64,000 nt of DNA from Acidaminococcaceae bacterium (GCA_017405945.1 JAFQZL010000048.1:1-64000); one strand, 5' to 3'. Counted from the first letter of the stretch, positions 50,665 through 59,168 are shown. Notes: generated by a model from the letters alone, not told the origin. A program made the numbers and translations.

Positions 50665-50850
50665 CCCTGTGGGCGGGATTTTTTGATTTTTTTCGCACCC
50701 ACAGGGGAGCGTGGGGCAAACCCGTAGCGCAAGGGGGATTCCAAAAAAAATTACACCTCATTTTTTTTGGAAGATGCCACTTGCCCCTTGCGGGAAGGGT
50801 GGCCCATGCTACGCTGTTGGAAGAAAAAAAGAAACCTCCACTCAACCGTG
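50665..50850 (-). promoter_or_regulatory. Large hairpin element, copy 5
   Basis: Outer stem AGCGTGGG / CCCATGCT (one G-T), middle stem CGCAAGGGG/CCCCTTGCG, inner stem TTCCAAAAAAAAT / ATTTTTTTTGGAA perfect, loop TACACCTC. TACGCT lies 16 nt after TTGCGG; its second base is mismatched and CCCACAG/CTGTTGG pairs beyond it. The PARP operon follows. Confidence 0.8.
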
Positions 50851-50944
50851 ATCAGGTCTCCCAAAGATTCCAAAAGAGGTGTTCGTTATGAAACAGATCA
50901 TTAACCGATGCAGCAAAAGAAATTTTATCTTTTCGTCTGTTTAT

Positions 50945-51015
50945 CATAATATTTATTATGTTTATTATGTAAATAATGTTAGATATAAACATAATGAGCA
51001 TAATGTAAATAATGT
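50945..51015. repeat. AT-rich CATAATG tract beside hairpin 5
   Basis: CATAATATTTATTATG, TTTATTATGTAAATAATG and AACATAATGAGCATAATG occur in about 70 bp between hairpin 5 and the 51101 promoter. Confidence 0.5.
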
Positions 51016-51036
51016 TGTAACGTACATCCTGCCTGT

Positions 51037-51071
51037 ATTTATGCAACGATAACCGCGTCCTGTTTTATAAT
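51037..51071 (+). promoter_or_regulatory. Promoter of the beta-helix operon with shared box
   Basis: ATTTATGCAACGATAA (51037-51052), GCAACG 17 bp before TATAAT (51066-51071), as at 44760. Confidence 0.65.
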
Positions 51072-51100
51072 CATTATAAGTAGAAAGCGAGGTGTCTTTT

Positions 51101-53392
51101 ATGCCGGAAAATGAGATGAACAAGGACGCAAAGCGGCCTTTTGCGATGACGGAGGCAGAAAAACAGCAGGTTATGGATAACATAGAAGAAGAAAAAACAA
51201 AACGCCGTACCCGCCGTGTTTTACTGGAAGAAGAAGATTTCGCCCAAGCCCGCGCCAGCGCCGGGGCGGTTATGGAAGACGCAAAAAAATACGAAATATT
51301 GAAAGAGGATTTTAAGGAGATCAACGGCCAGCGGGTTTACCGTATCAGGGCATTAAAAGATATTGATCCGGAAAAGGGAATCGTAGCGGGTATGCTTGGC
51401 GGATATGTGGCGACGGAGGAAAACCTTTCCCACAGTGGAAAATGCTGGATCGCCGACGATGCCGTTGTTTATGAGGACGCAAAGATAATAGGCGACGCGC
51501 TTGTCTGCGGGAAAGCCTCTGTGTACGATCAGGCGGTAATAGGGGAAAACGCCCAGATCCGGGATAACGCTGTTGTTTGCGGGCATGTGCTGGTCCGCGG
51601 CGAAGCAAAAGTCTGCGATGGTGCTGCCGTAAAGGACTATGCCAGCGTCATGGGGGCCTCTGTGATAGCCGGCCGGGCGAAAGTTTACGATAGCGCCACG
51701 GTTCTTGACGGTAAGGTTGATATGAACGCGCGTGTCTTTGACGAGGCAAAAGTCCAAGGGGCGACGGTTTCTTCCACAGCCTGTGTATACGGCGGTTCCG
51801 AAATCACCGGGGAATCCGTGGTACAGGGCAATTCCCGTATTTATGGAAACGCAAAGATAGCCGGGGATGTGGCGATATATGGCAATGCCCAGGTATACGG
51901 GAATGCACAGGTGAGCGGGAACTGCTTTATCGAAGGAAACGCACAGGTCTTTGATAATGTCGTTATGAAAGGCGCTGTGTCGGTAAAAGGGAACGCCAAA
52001 GTTTTTGGTGACGCAGCAGTCCGTGGGAACGCGTCCATCGAGGGGCGTTCAAAGGTCCATGGGAATGCCGATATAAGCGGGAATGTATTTATTAAAGACG
52101 ACGTGCAGGTTTATGATAATGCGAGAATTTCGGATAATGCTTTACTATCCGGCGAGGTACAGGTCTTTGAAAATGCGAGGATCGGCGATAAGGCACGTAT
52201 TGACGGGTATGCGATTATTCAGGGCAATGCGCTTATAGAAGACAACGCCCTTGTATTCGGCCACGCGAAGATTACGGATAACGCAAAGGTGGTAGGGGAT
52301 TCCCACGTTTACGGGAATGCCGTCATCAGGGAAGAAGCATGGGTTAAAAGCTCAAAGGTATTTGGAGACGCGGAAATCCACGGAAACGCAATGCTTACAG
52401 ACAACGCAAGACTGGCGTTTGACGCAAAAGTTGCAGAAGGCGTGGTCAGCGGAAAAGAACAGGATTCGGAAAAGAAATTTGAGCTGACAGACGAGGCAAA
52501 AGAAATTGACCTGATGAATCACGGCATATGTACGGTACATCGCATCCGTGCGTTGAAAGACGTACCGGAATGCGGCATCAAAGCCGGCGATTTGGGCGGA
52601 TGGGTGCAGTCTGAAGAGAATCTTTCCCATAGCGGCCAGTCTTGGATCGCAAATGACGCTGTAGTGTGTGGGAACGCCGTCGTAACAGACGATGCATTCG
52701 TCTGTGATAAAGCTATCGTATCGGATAACGCCTGCATCGCCGGAAAGAGCCGGGTAGAAGATATGGCGTATATATCAGAAAGGGCAGTCGTAAGAGACAA
52801 AGCCGTTATTTATTCGGCCGCGATCGTTAGCGGCGACGCATGGGTAGTTGACAAGGCCCGTGTTTTTGATAATGCCCAGGTATACGGCGAAACAAGGGTC
52901 TCCGAAAACTGCAGGATATACGGGAATGCGACGATCCGTGATTCCGTGGTACGTGGCGAAAGCCTTGTCCACGGGAATTCCGTTGTAAAGGACGGGGCTA
53001 CAATCAGCGGGGACAGGGAAATGGACGGAAACGCGGTAGCCAAAGGCATCGGCCAGCGTATCCAGACTGACAGCCGGTACAAGGAGGCGACCTCGTTTGT
53101 CCGTGACCAGAAAATCATTGATGTTTTACGGAACAGGGTACAGCGGTTTGTGACAGAACTGCAAAACCGCAAGGTGATCGAATTAAGAAGCCCGCAGGAG
53201 CAGAATGTAATAGAAAAAATGTACTCAAAGACGCAACGTATTACGCAACATGCTTTAAATAGCGGACAGCGAGATGCAATCAACGAGAAATTAGACAAAG
53301 GAATCAATAAAGCGGCAGAAACGTTAAAGCGGGCGAAAGAGCGCATGGAAGCCCGGAAAAGAAACAAAGTCCAGCCGAATGTCCGTAAATGA
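51101..53392 (+). CDS. Giant hexapeptide beta-helix protein
   Basis: The protein has 763 residues from ATG 51101 (GCGAGG upstream). After a charged head, the module YRIRALKDIDPEKGIVAGML, LSHSGKCWIADDAVVYED starts a long run of V-x-G-N-A-x repeats to about residue 450; a second module (HRIRALKDVPECGIKAGDLG) starts another run to about 640. The tail is helical and basic. The 6-residue period predicts two left-handed beta-helices. No acyltransferase catalytic residues are evident. It is cotranscribed with 53404. Confidence 0.8.
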   Translation: MPENEMNKDAKRPFAMTEAEKQQVMDNIEEEKTKRRTRRVLLEEEDFAQARASAGAVMEDAKKYEILKEDFKEINGQRVYRIRALKDIDPEKGIVAGMLGGYVATEENLSHSGKCWIADDAVVYEDAKIIGDALVCGKASVYDQAVIGENAQIRDNAVVCGHVLVRGEAKVCDGAAVKDYASVMGASVIAGRAKVYDSATVLDGKVDMNARVFDEAKVQGATVSSTACVYGGSEITGESVVQGNSRIYGNAKIAGDVAIYGNAQVYGNAQVSGNCFIEGNAQVFDNVVMKGAVSVKGNAKVFGDAAVRGNASIEGRSKVHGNADISGNVFIKDDVQVYDNARISDNALLSGEVQVFENARIGDKARIDGYAIIQGNALIEDNALVFGHAKITDNAKVVGDSHVYGNAVIREEAWVKSSKVFGDAEIHGNAMLTDNARLAFDAKVAEGVVSGKEQDSEKKFELTDEAKEIDLMNHGICTVHRIRALKDVPECGIKAGDLGGWVQSEENLSHSGQSWIANDAVVCGNAVVTDDAFVCDKAIVSDNACIAGKSRVEDMAYISERAVVRDKAVIYSAAIVSGDAWVVDKARVFDNAQVYGETRVSENCRIYGNATIRDSVVRGESLVHGNSVVKDGATISGDREMDGNAVAKGIGQRIQTDSRYKEATSFVRDQKIIDVLRNRVQRFVTELQNRKVIELRSPQEQNVIEKMYSKTQRITQHALNSGQRDAINEKLDKGINKAAETLKRAKERMEARKRNKVQPNVRK

Positions 53393-53403
53393 GGAAAGAC
53401 ATC

Positions 53404-55116
53404 ATGGAAAAAAAGTACGAGCTGTTGAAAGACGACCACAAAGAAATAGACGGCCAGCTGGTCTACCGTATCCGCGCAACAAGGGATTTTATGTTTGACC
53501 CGAACGATCCGGGCCATCATTATCCGGGGGTGCGGAAAGGGATGCTTGGCGGGTATATCCAGTCGGAAAGCAACCTGTCCCATAACGGCGACTGCTGGAT
53601 AGGGACTCCCGGCGCAGCCGGGGATACTATTGTTTACGGGGGTTCCGTGGTTGAAGGAGACGGACACGTGGAAGGGGATATAACCATCAAAAACTCCCAC
53701 ATCACGGGATTTGTGGACGGGCATCGAACTGTTATCGAAAATTCAAGGATAGAAGAAAATGCCTGGGTGCATCTTTTTAACGACGGGAAGATTATTGACA
53801 GTTATATCTTCGGAAACGCCCAGATCAGGTACGGCGGAGACATTACCTATTCCGTAATATCCGGGGAATCCCAGATACAGGGCGGCAAAGGGATGGAGAT
53901 ATACGCTTCCAAGATCAACGGAAACGCATCCGTGGTCTGCACCGGAGCCGGCTTTGAGCCAAAAATCTACAACTCGTTCTTGGAAGAACACACGATGGTG
54001 CGGGAAAATACGAAGGTTTTGAACAGCACCGTAACCGGACACGGGTATATTTGCGGTGATGCGGAGGTCAGGGATTCATTCATCTCGGAATCGGCAAGCA
54101 TCGGCGGAAAGGCAAAACTGGAAAACACGGTCGTAAAAGAAAAAGCCATGGTATATGGCAACGCAAAGACCAGCAAGAGTGAAATACTGGGCGACGCCCG
54201 TATATACCGGGACGCTGTCGTGGAAAACTCCGTGGTTACAGGTAACGCAAGGATACGGGGAGACGCAGAAGTACGGAACTTCCGGAAAGAAAATTCTTTT
54301 TCCGGATCCGTAGACCATGGTATATACGACGCGGAGCAGATGGCATTATCCGCAGCTCCCAAGCAGGAAAAAACGCACAGCGGGAATAAGCCTTCCATCA
54401 GTCCGAGTATAAGTACAGAGAAAAAGTACGAGCTGGCGATGGATGAGGCGTCCTGTACGATGTTCGGTAAAAAACATTACCGTATCCGGGCATTGCGGAA
54501 CATACCCGAACAGGGCATTACTGCGGGGCAGATTGGCGGATATGTGGAGGGCGAAAAGAACCTTTCGCAGGAGGGCAGCTGCTGGATCGCACACGACGCC
54601 CTTGTGTCCGGTGATGCGCTTGTGGAAAAGGACGCGGTCGTCAGCTGGCGCACTACCATCATGGATTCGGCGAAGATTACCGGGAAGGCTATGGTGACCG
54701 GTTTTGCGGTAGTTTCAGGGAACGCCGTGGTCGGCGAGAACGCTCATGTGACAGGCGCTGCAATCATCATGGACGACGCACAGGTATCAAGCTCCGCATA
54801 TATTTGTGATGATGCGAAAATATGCGGCAAAGCGAAGATCGGGACCGCAACGGTAAAAGACGAGGCTTTCATCATGGATTCTTTCGTCTGGGGCGACGCA
54901 CATATCAGCGGGAACGCGGTCGTGGTGAACCATGCGAACCTGCATAACGGCATAAAGCTTTCCGGCTACGATTACGCAGACGGGAAGAACGGGATCAGGC
55001 AGCAGGATCCGGCGGCAAAGAAGCTCTTTCATAATACGCGTGAATACAGGAAGAAAAAGCCTTTTGAGAAAAACAGGAATACAGGAAAAGAGAGCAAGAC
55101 CAATATCAGAAAATAA
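53404..55116 (+). CDS. Second hexapeptide beta-helix protein of the operon
   Basis: The protein has 570 residues from ATG 53404 (GAGGAAAG upstream); an ATG at 53389 overlapping the previous stop is also possible. It holds two copies of the module: VYRIRATRDFMF...GMLGGYIQSESNLSHNGDCW and HYRIRALRNIPEQGITAGQI, each followed by beta-helix repeats, and a basic tail. Paralogue of 51101 and 11470. Role unknown. Confidence 0.78.
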   Translation: MEKKYELLKDDHKEIDGQLVYRIRATRDFMFDPNDPGHHYPGVRKGMLGGYIQSESNLSHNGDCWIGTPGAAGDTIVYGGSVVEGDGHVEGDITIKNSHITGFVDGHRTVIENSRIEENAWVHLFNDGKIIDSYIFGNAQIRYGGDITYSVISGESQIQGGKGMEIYASKINGNASVVCTGAGFEPKIYNSFLEEHTMVRENTKVLNSTVTGHGYICGDAEVRDSFISESASIGGKAKLENTVVKEKAMVYGNAKTSKSEILGDARIYRDAVVENSVVTGNARIRGDAEVRNFRKENSFSGSVDHGIYDAEQMALSAAPKQEKTHSGNKPSISPSISTEKKYELAMDEASCTMFGKKHYRIRALRNIPEQGITAGQIGGYVEGEKNLSQEGSCWIAHDALVSGDALVEKDAVVSWRTTIMDSAKITGKAMVTGFAVVSGNAVVGENAHVTGAAIIMDDAQVSSSAYICDDAKICGKAKIGTATVKDEAFIMDSFVWGDAHISGNAVVVNHANLHNGIKLSGYDYADGKNGIRQQDPAAKKLFHNTREYRKKKPFEKNRNTGKESKTNIRK

Positions 55117-55150
55117 AAAGGGACCCCGTGTAAAGCGGGGTCCTCTTTTA
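55116..55150. terminator. Bidirectional terminator
   Basis: GGACCCCG and CGGGGTCC pair around TGTAAAG with A and T runs outside. It separates convergent operons. Confidence 0.85.
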
Positions 55151-55774
55151 TTGTTCGGCCTGGCTTGGTTCTGACAGGCCGGTCTCTGTACTGGCTGTAA
55201 CGGGTTCTGTTTTTAACTTTTCCTCGTATTGTCGCATCAGTTTGAGAAGGACGGGACGGGAAATCTTCAGTTCCCTTGCAATTTGGGAACGGCTCATACG
55301 CCGGGAAAGCCAGAGCTGGTAATATTGTTCAAAGTCATCAGGGAGCTTGCGCGGTTGTCTTCCCTTATATACATGTTTCAGCTTTGCCTGTTCGATGCCT
55401 TCCCGCTGCCGTTCTAACAGGGTTTCCCGTTCAAGCTGGGCGATGGAGGCTATGATGGTAAAGAAAAACTGCCCGATCGGCGTACTGATGTCGCAATTTT
55501 CTTTTAGGCTTACGAAATTCACGTTTTTCTTCTTTAACTCGTTTGTGATCTTGATCAGGTCCGGCACGCTGCGGCCGAGCCGGGACAGTTCAAGGACACA
55601 AAGCGTGTCTCCTTCCCGGACGAACTCCAACATATTTTTCAGTCCCTGGCGTTCCATATTTTTACCGGACAATTTATCAATGAAGATTTTTTCGGCTCCC
55701 CATTTGTTTAGTGCGGCGATCTGCCGGTCTTCATGTTGTTCGATGGTAGACACCCGGACATATCCGATCTTCAA
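55148..55774 (-). CDS. Serine recombinase (resolvase/invertase)
   Basis: The protein has 208 residues from TTG 55774, 6 nt after AGAGGTG. KIGYVRVSTIEQHEDRQ holds the nucleophilic serine, and LCVLELSRLGRSVPDL the active-site arginines; the E-helix and a C-terminal Hin-like HTH (MSRSQIARELKISRPVLLKL) follow. Small serine recombinases resolve plasmid multimers or invert segments. Inverted words such as CAAAATCGTTT/AAACGATTTTTG lie upstream as possible sites. Confidence 0.92.
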   Translation of the reverse strand: MKIGYVRVSTIEQHEDRQIAALNKWGAEKIFIDKLSGKNMERQGLKNMLEFVREGDTLCVLELSRLGRSVPDLIKITNELKKKNVNFVSLKENCDISTPIGQFFFTIIASIAQLERETLLERQREGIEQAKLKHVYKGRQPRKLPDDFEQYYQLWLSRRMSRSQIARELKISRPVLLKLMRQYEEKLKTEPVTASTETGLSEPSQAEQ

Positions 55775-56124
55775 AAAAATCACCTCTTGTATAAAAATTT
55801 CCCGGATTTTGGTTACGATTTTTTTTGCGGTTTTTCTCAAAAAATCGAAGTCTCAAAATCGTTTATATGAGCATTTTAAACTGTGGCTCGATACTTTGTA
55901 TACCCCCGCCTCTGAAAAAGGCCTTAAAAACGATTTTTGAAAAATCGAAGGCGAGTCGTTATTCAAAACTGTAAAGATAGCTTCAGATATTGCTTTACAA
56001 TTTAGAAATTTATTGTTTTTGAAAGTCTAAATTTACAACAGTGTTCAAAATGGGGGTAGAAAGCATGGGAGTACCCCAAATTTACAACATTTTGACCGGT
56101 CCCCCGCAAAAAATCCCGTTTTTT
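55775..56124. other. Intergenic region with inverted words, possible res site
   Basis: 350 bp without a gene. It contains AAAATCGTTT (about 55856) and AAACGATTTTTG (about 55928) as an inverted pair, AAAAATCGAAG twice, and ATTTACAACA twice (about 56031 and 56089). A recombination site for the adjacent serine recombinase is possible. Confidence 0.4.
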
Positions 56125-56622
56125 TTATTTCTTGGACGGCGTATGTTCCAGCCGTTTTTTCAGGCAGTTTTCCGCGTCCAGACGCCGGCTGAATTTTTCA
56201 TCCCCGTAATTAAGGATCGAGGCATAGACGAGGATCTCTTTCCGGATCTTTTCCTTGTACGTGTTGATCCGTGCCGACAGGGCAGCATAATTTTGAGCCT
56301 GCTTGAGTATATCGCTTCCTTGTCCTTCGGCCATAAGGATAAGCTTTTCCGATTTTTCCAGATTCGGCTCGTTGACATCACGTTTTGACAGGCCGAGCAG
56401 CCAGTCGGCGGACACGCCGAAGGTGGTCACCGCCTTTGAGATGATGCACAGGCCCGGCAGGTGCTGGCCCCGTTCGATGGTGCAGATGTTGGTGACGGCC
56501 GTTCCGAGCAGTTTCGCCATATCGCCCTGGCTGAGCTTGTAATTCATTCGTAATATGCGTATATGTATCCCGCATAGATTCAGGTTATCCGGCGTATCTC
56601 CGGGGTTTCGTTTTGTTTTCAT
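56125..56622 (-). CDS. XRE-family repressor
   Basis: The protein has 165 residues with AGGAGG before ATG. Helix-turn-helix near residues 25-75 (LSQGDMAKLLGTAVTNICTI), then FGVSADWLLGLSKRD and a helical C-terminus. It faces the replication genes across a divergent region; its promoter carries the shared operator. Confidence 0.85.
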   Translation of the reverse strand: MKTKRNPGDTPDNLNLCGIHIRILRMNYKLSQGDMAKLLGTAVTNICTIERGQHLPGLCIISKAVTTFGVSADWLLGLSKRDVNEPNLEKSEKLILMAEGQGSDILKQAQNYAALSARINTYKEKIRKEILVYASILNYGDEKFSRRLDAENCLKKRLEHTPSKK

Positions 56623-56648
56623 AAGGGCGTCCTCCTTCTATTAACTTT

Positions 56649-56686
56649 ATTTTAATAAATAAATAGGTTAATGTCAATACAATAAC
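56649..56686 (-). promoter_or_regulatory. Promoter with shared operator (repressor gene)
   Basis: Minus-strand GTTATTGTATTGACATTAAC spans 56686-56667; TTGACA is followed after 17 bp by TAAAAT (56654-56649). Confidence 0.75.
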
Positions 56687-56831
56687 TTATTTTATTTAGT
56701 TTATATTTTTTTTGCAAAATATAGTTTTTATTGAGAAAAACCATAGTTTTGATTAAACATTGCAATAGATTTTATGTTGATAAAAAACGAATAGAACTTT
56801 AAGTTAAAATTTCATAAAACTGCAAAAAGTA

Positions 56832-56861
56832 TTGACAATAATGGCGAAAAAATGGTAAAAT
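56832..56861 (+). promoter_or_regulatory. Promoter of the replication operon
   Basis: TTGACA (56832-56837), 18 bp, TAAAAT (56856-56861); GTATTGACAATAA core as in the shared operator. Confidence 0.7.
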
Positions 56862-56900
56862 TAAGTAAGAAATTCAGGAATACACAAGGAGGTGCAGAAG

Positions 56901-57164
56901 TTGCGGATAAAGAAGGAGATGTTTGATTCGCTGATGAAGTATCAGGAACTGCGAACTGGGCTTACCAAAGGACAGATATACGAAAAGCACGACCTGAACT
57001 ATGCAATCGTTTCCAAAGCCCGCCTGGGCGGCCACGTCGCCCCGAAGACCGTGTTCCGTATCGCATCCATGCTGGAATGCGATCCGGTGGAGCTGGTCAT
57101 TGAAGAAGACTTGCCGAAGCAGATGAAAGAAAAGAAAAAGCGGGGTAACGGAAATGAAGCATGA
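56901..57164 (+). CDS. Small Cro-like regulator
   Basis: The protein has 87 residues from TTG 56901, 7 nt after AAGGAGG. LTKGQIYEKHDLNYAIVSKA, then VAPKTVFRIASMLECDPVEL, is a compact helix-turn-helix of the XRE/Cro type. Divergent to the repressor at 56622. It overlaps the GNAT gene by 11 bp. Confidence 0.75.
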   Translation: MRIKKEMFDSLMKYQELRTGLTKGQIYEKHDLNYAIVSKARLGGHVAPKTVFRIASMLECDPVELVIEEDLPKQMKEKKKRGNGNEA

Positions 57165-57687
57165 GCGGACGGCGGAGGCAGCGGGGAAAGAAAGTCTGAC
57201 CGGTGACAGCAGACAGCTGGCGGCCGGGATGTATTGCGAATACCTTTCGGAACTCCGGCAAATACAGGGAGATCTGCCGGGACAGGGTACGTTCATGGAA
57301 CGGTTTGAAAGCGTGTGGGAGGCTGAAGACACAGTATGGCATTTCCTGTATGACGGGAAGGACGTAGCCGGATTCGTGGTCATCGGGCTGTACCCGAACT
57401 GCCATCCTGCGGCGGACTATTATATCGAGGAGGCCTATGTGTCCCCATCGTTCCGGGGGCGGGGCCTGATGAAAGATTTTATCCTTCGGCATACCCGCGA
57501 GCATGGGACGGTGTACTGCATGTTCGTCCTGACGAAAAACGTAAAAGCTTCGGCATATTGGGACTATGTGTTCAGCCTGGCGGGATATGAACCACTGCTG
57601 TTGTCAGAAGTAGCGAAACCGGAACCGCTGCTGGTACAAAAAGGATACCGGGCGAAAGAAAAAAAGCGGAAGGGCTGGACCTTATGA
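57154..57687 (+). CDS. GNAT-family N-acetyltransferase
   Basis: The protein has 177 residues. YYIEEAYVSPSFRGRGLMKD is GNAT motif A with the acetyl-CoA pyrophosphate-binding R-G-R-G-L, followed by motif B with a tyrosine near YWDYVF. Substrate unknown. It lies between the Cro-like and replication genes and may be cotranscribed. Confidence 0.85.
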   Translation: MKHERTAEAAGKESLTGDSRQLAAGMYCEYLSELRQIQGDLPGQGTFMERFESVWEAEDTVWHFLYDGKDVAGFVVIGLYPNCHPAADYYIEEAYVSPSFRGRGLMKDFILRHTREHGTVYCMFVLTKNVKASAYWDYVFSLAGYEPLLLSEVAKPEPLLVQKGYRAKEKKRKGWTL

Positions 57688-57749
57688 ATATTAACGGAGA
57701 AAAAACATGAAACAGACTTATAGCTATTTTTTGAAGGAAGGAGAATTTA

Positions 57750-59168
57750 GTGGAAGCATTAGAAGATAAAAAATCCAAACCCAAAAGATATTACTGGCTG
57801 AAATTGCGGAAGGAGTTTTTTAAACAAAAGACCATAAAGAAGATGCGGCAGATACCGGGAGGGGAGATCTATGCGCTGATTTTCTTGGAGATGCTGACGA
57901 TCTCGTCCGAAACGGAGGGCATTATCGTTTTCGACCGTGTGGAATCAACGCCGGAGGAGGAGCTGGCCCTGGTTCTTGATGAGGATGTCAATGCGGTGAA
58001 GATGACGGTCAACATGTTGCGGATGCTGCATCTTTTGGAAGACTGCAACAACGGTGATTTTTTCCTCCCCGATGCTATAAAGATGACCGGATCGGAAAGC
58101 GAATCAGCCGAAAGGGTAAGGCGGTCACGCGCAAAACATAAGAATAACGAAGGAAACCTGCTGAATTCCGCTTCCGCAGATAATGCCCATTATTTGGAGC
58201 CGGGAACCGGCAATAATCAAAAAGTCGAAACCGAAAAAAACGATGGTCAAAAGGTCAAAGTAGATATAAAGCTTGTTCCTGAAGCGGATTTTGAACCTTC
58301 AAAAAAGAAAAGTGCGTTACATTGTAACAATGATGTAACAAACCGTAACACGACCGTTGCAAAAGAAGAGCCTGTGGATAACTCTGACGGATTATCGAGA
58401 ACAATTCCTGATAAGCAGGGGCAAAAAAACGATAGTCAAAAGGTCAAAAACATGTCTGAACAAGCTATAGAGCTGGACTTCGGAGACGACAGCGAACAAA
58501 ATGCGTTACATTGTAACAGCGATGTAACAAATTGTAACGAGCATAAAGAGAAAGAGTTAGAGTTAGAGAGAGATAAGCCTGTAACCAACCATCCAACAAG
58601 TAACAACTGTAGTAGTTTTAATGATACTGTAGGTACTAACTATAACATAACACGCGTGAATGCGCGTGCTATAGAAGAAAACAGCAAACCGGACGATTTT
58701 ATTCCGGACGACACATCTTTGCATACTGATAGCCCTGTTACGGAAGAAAAACCGTCAATGGTTGGATGGATGGACGGTAGTAAAAAAACTTCAACCCAAG
58801 AAGATGATACAGACACACTGTTTCAGAAGTTCATAAAGGAATATCCGAGACCTGTAAAGATGCAGGAACCGGCAAAAGCTGTTTTCCGTGAGCTGGTACA
58901 GAAGTACGGGGTGGATCCTTGCGACTTGATCGAGGCTGCGGCCCGTTACACACGGAAAGTGATCGAAGAGAAGACAATGGAACGCTGGATAACGATGCCG
59001 CAGAACTTTCTGGCGGACATGATGTGGGTAAAATTTATCGCCCCTACATGGAAGAACTGTCCGGTGTGCCACGGGGAAGGGTATTACAACGACGGGCAGG
59101 GGATGGTTTTCTGTAGATGTACCAAGCGATACAGTGACATACCCAAGCTGGACAACCATATGCGTTAG
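57750..59168 (+). CDS. Phage-type replisome organizer (replication initiator)
   Basis: The protein has 472 residues with GTG 57750, 6 nt after AAGGAG. Residues 10-130 match the phage replisome organizer N-terminal domain (RYYWLKLRKEFFKQKTIKKM; GGEIYALIFLEMLT). The middle 200 residues are low in complexity and contain duplicated peptides (ALHCN-DVTN, KNDxQKVK) caused by iterons in the DNA. The C-terminal part has WITMPQNFLADMMW and a CPVCHGEGYYND...FCRC zinc knuckle. It should bind the internal origin and load the helicase. Confidence 0.88.
   Translation: MEALEDKKSKPKRYYWLKLRKEFFKQKTIKKMRQIPGGEIYALIFLEMLTISSETEGIIVFDRVESTPEEELALVLDEDVNAVKMTVNMLRMLHLLEDCNNGDFFLPDAIKMTGSESESAERVRRSRAKHKNNEGNLLNSASADNAHYLEPGTGNNQKVETEKNDGQKVKVDIKLVPEADFEPSKKKSALHCNNDVTNRNTTVAKEEPVDNSDGLSRTIPDKQGQKNDSQKVKNMSEQAIELDFGDDSEQNALHCNSDVTNCNEHKEKELELERDKPVTNHPTSNNCSSFNDTVGTNYNITRVNARAIEENSKPDDFIPDDTSLHTDSPVTEEKPSMVGWMDGSKKTSTQEDDTDTLFQKFIKEYPRPVKMQEPAKAVFRELVQKYGVDPCDLIEAAARYTRKVIEEKTMERWITMPQNFLADMMWVKFIAPTWKNCPVCHGEGYYNDGQGMVFCRCTKRYSDIPKLDNHMR
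58311..58541. repeat. Iterons inside the initiator gene, candidate replication origin
   Basis: GTGCGTTACATTGTAACAATGATGTAACA-like blocks start at 58311 and again at 58500, each with a GTTACATTGTAAC palindrome and two more TGTAAC words. TTATTATG-free AT-rich sequence follows to about 58660. Origins inside the initiator gene are known in lambdoid phages. (Each block is about 40 bp; only parts are quoted.). Confidence 0.65.
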
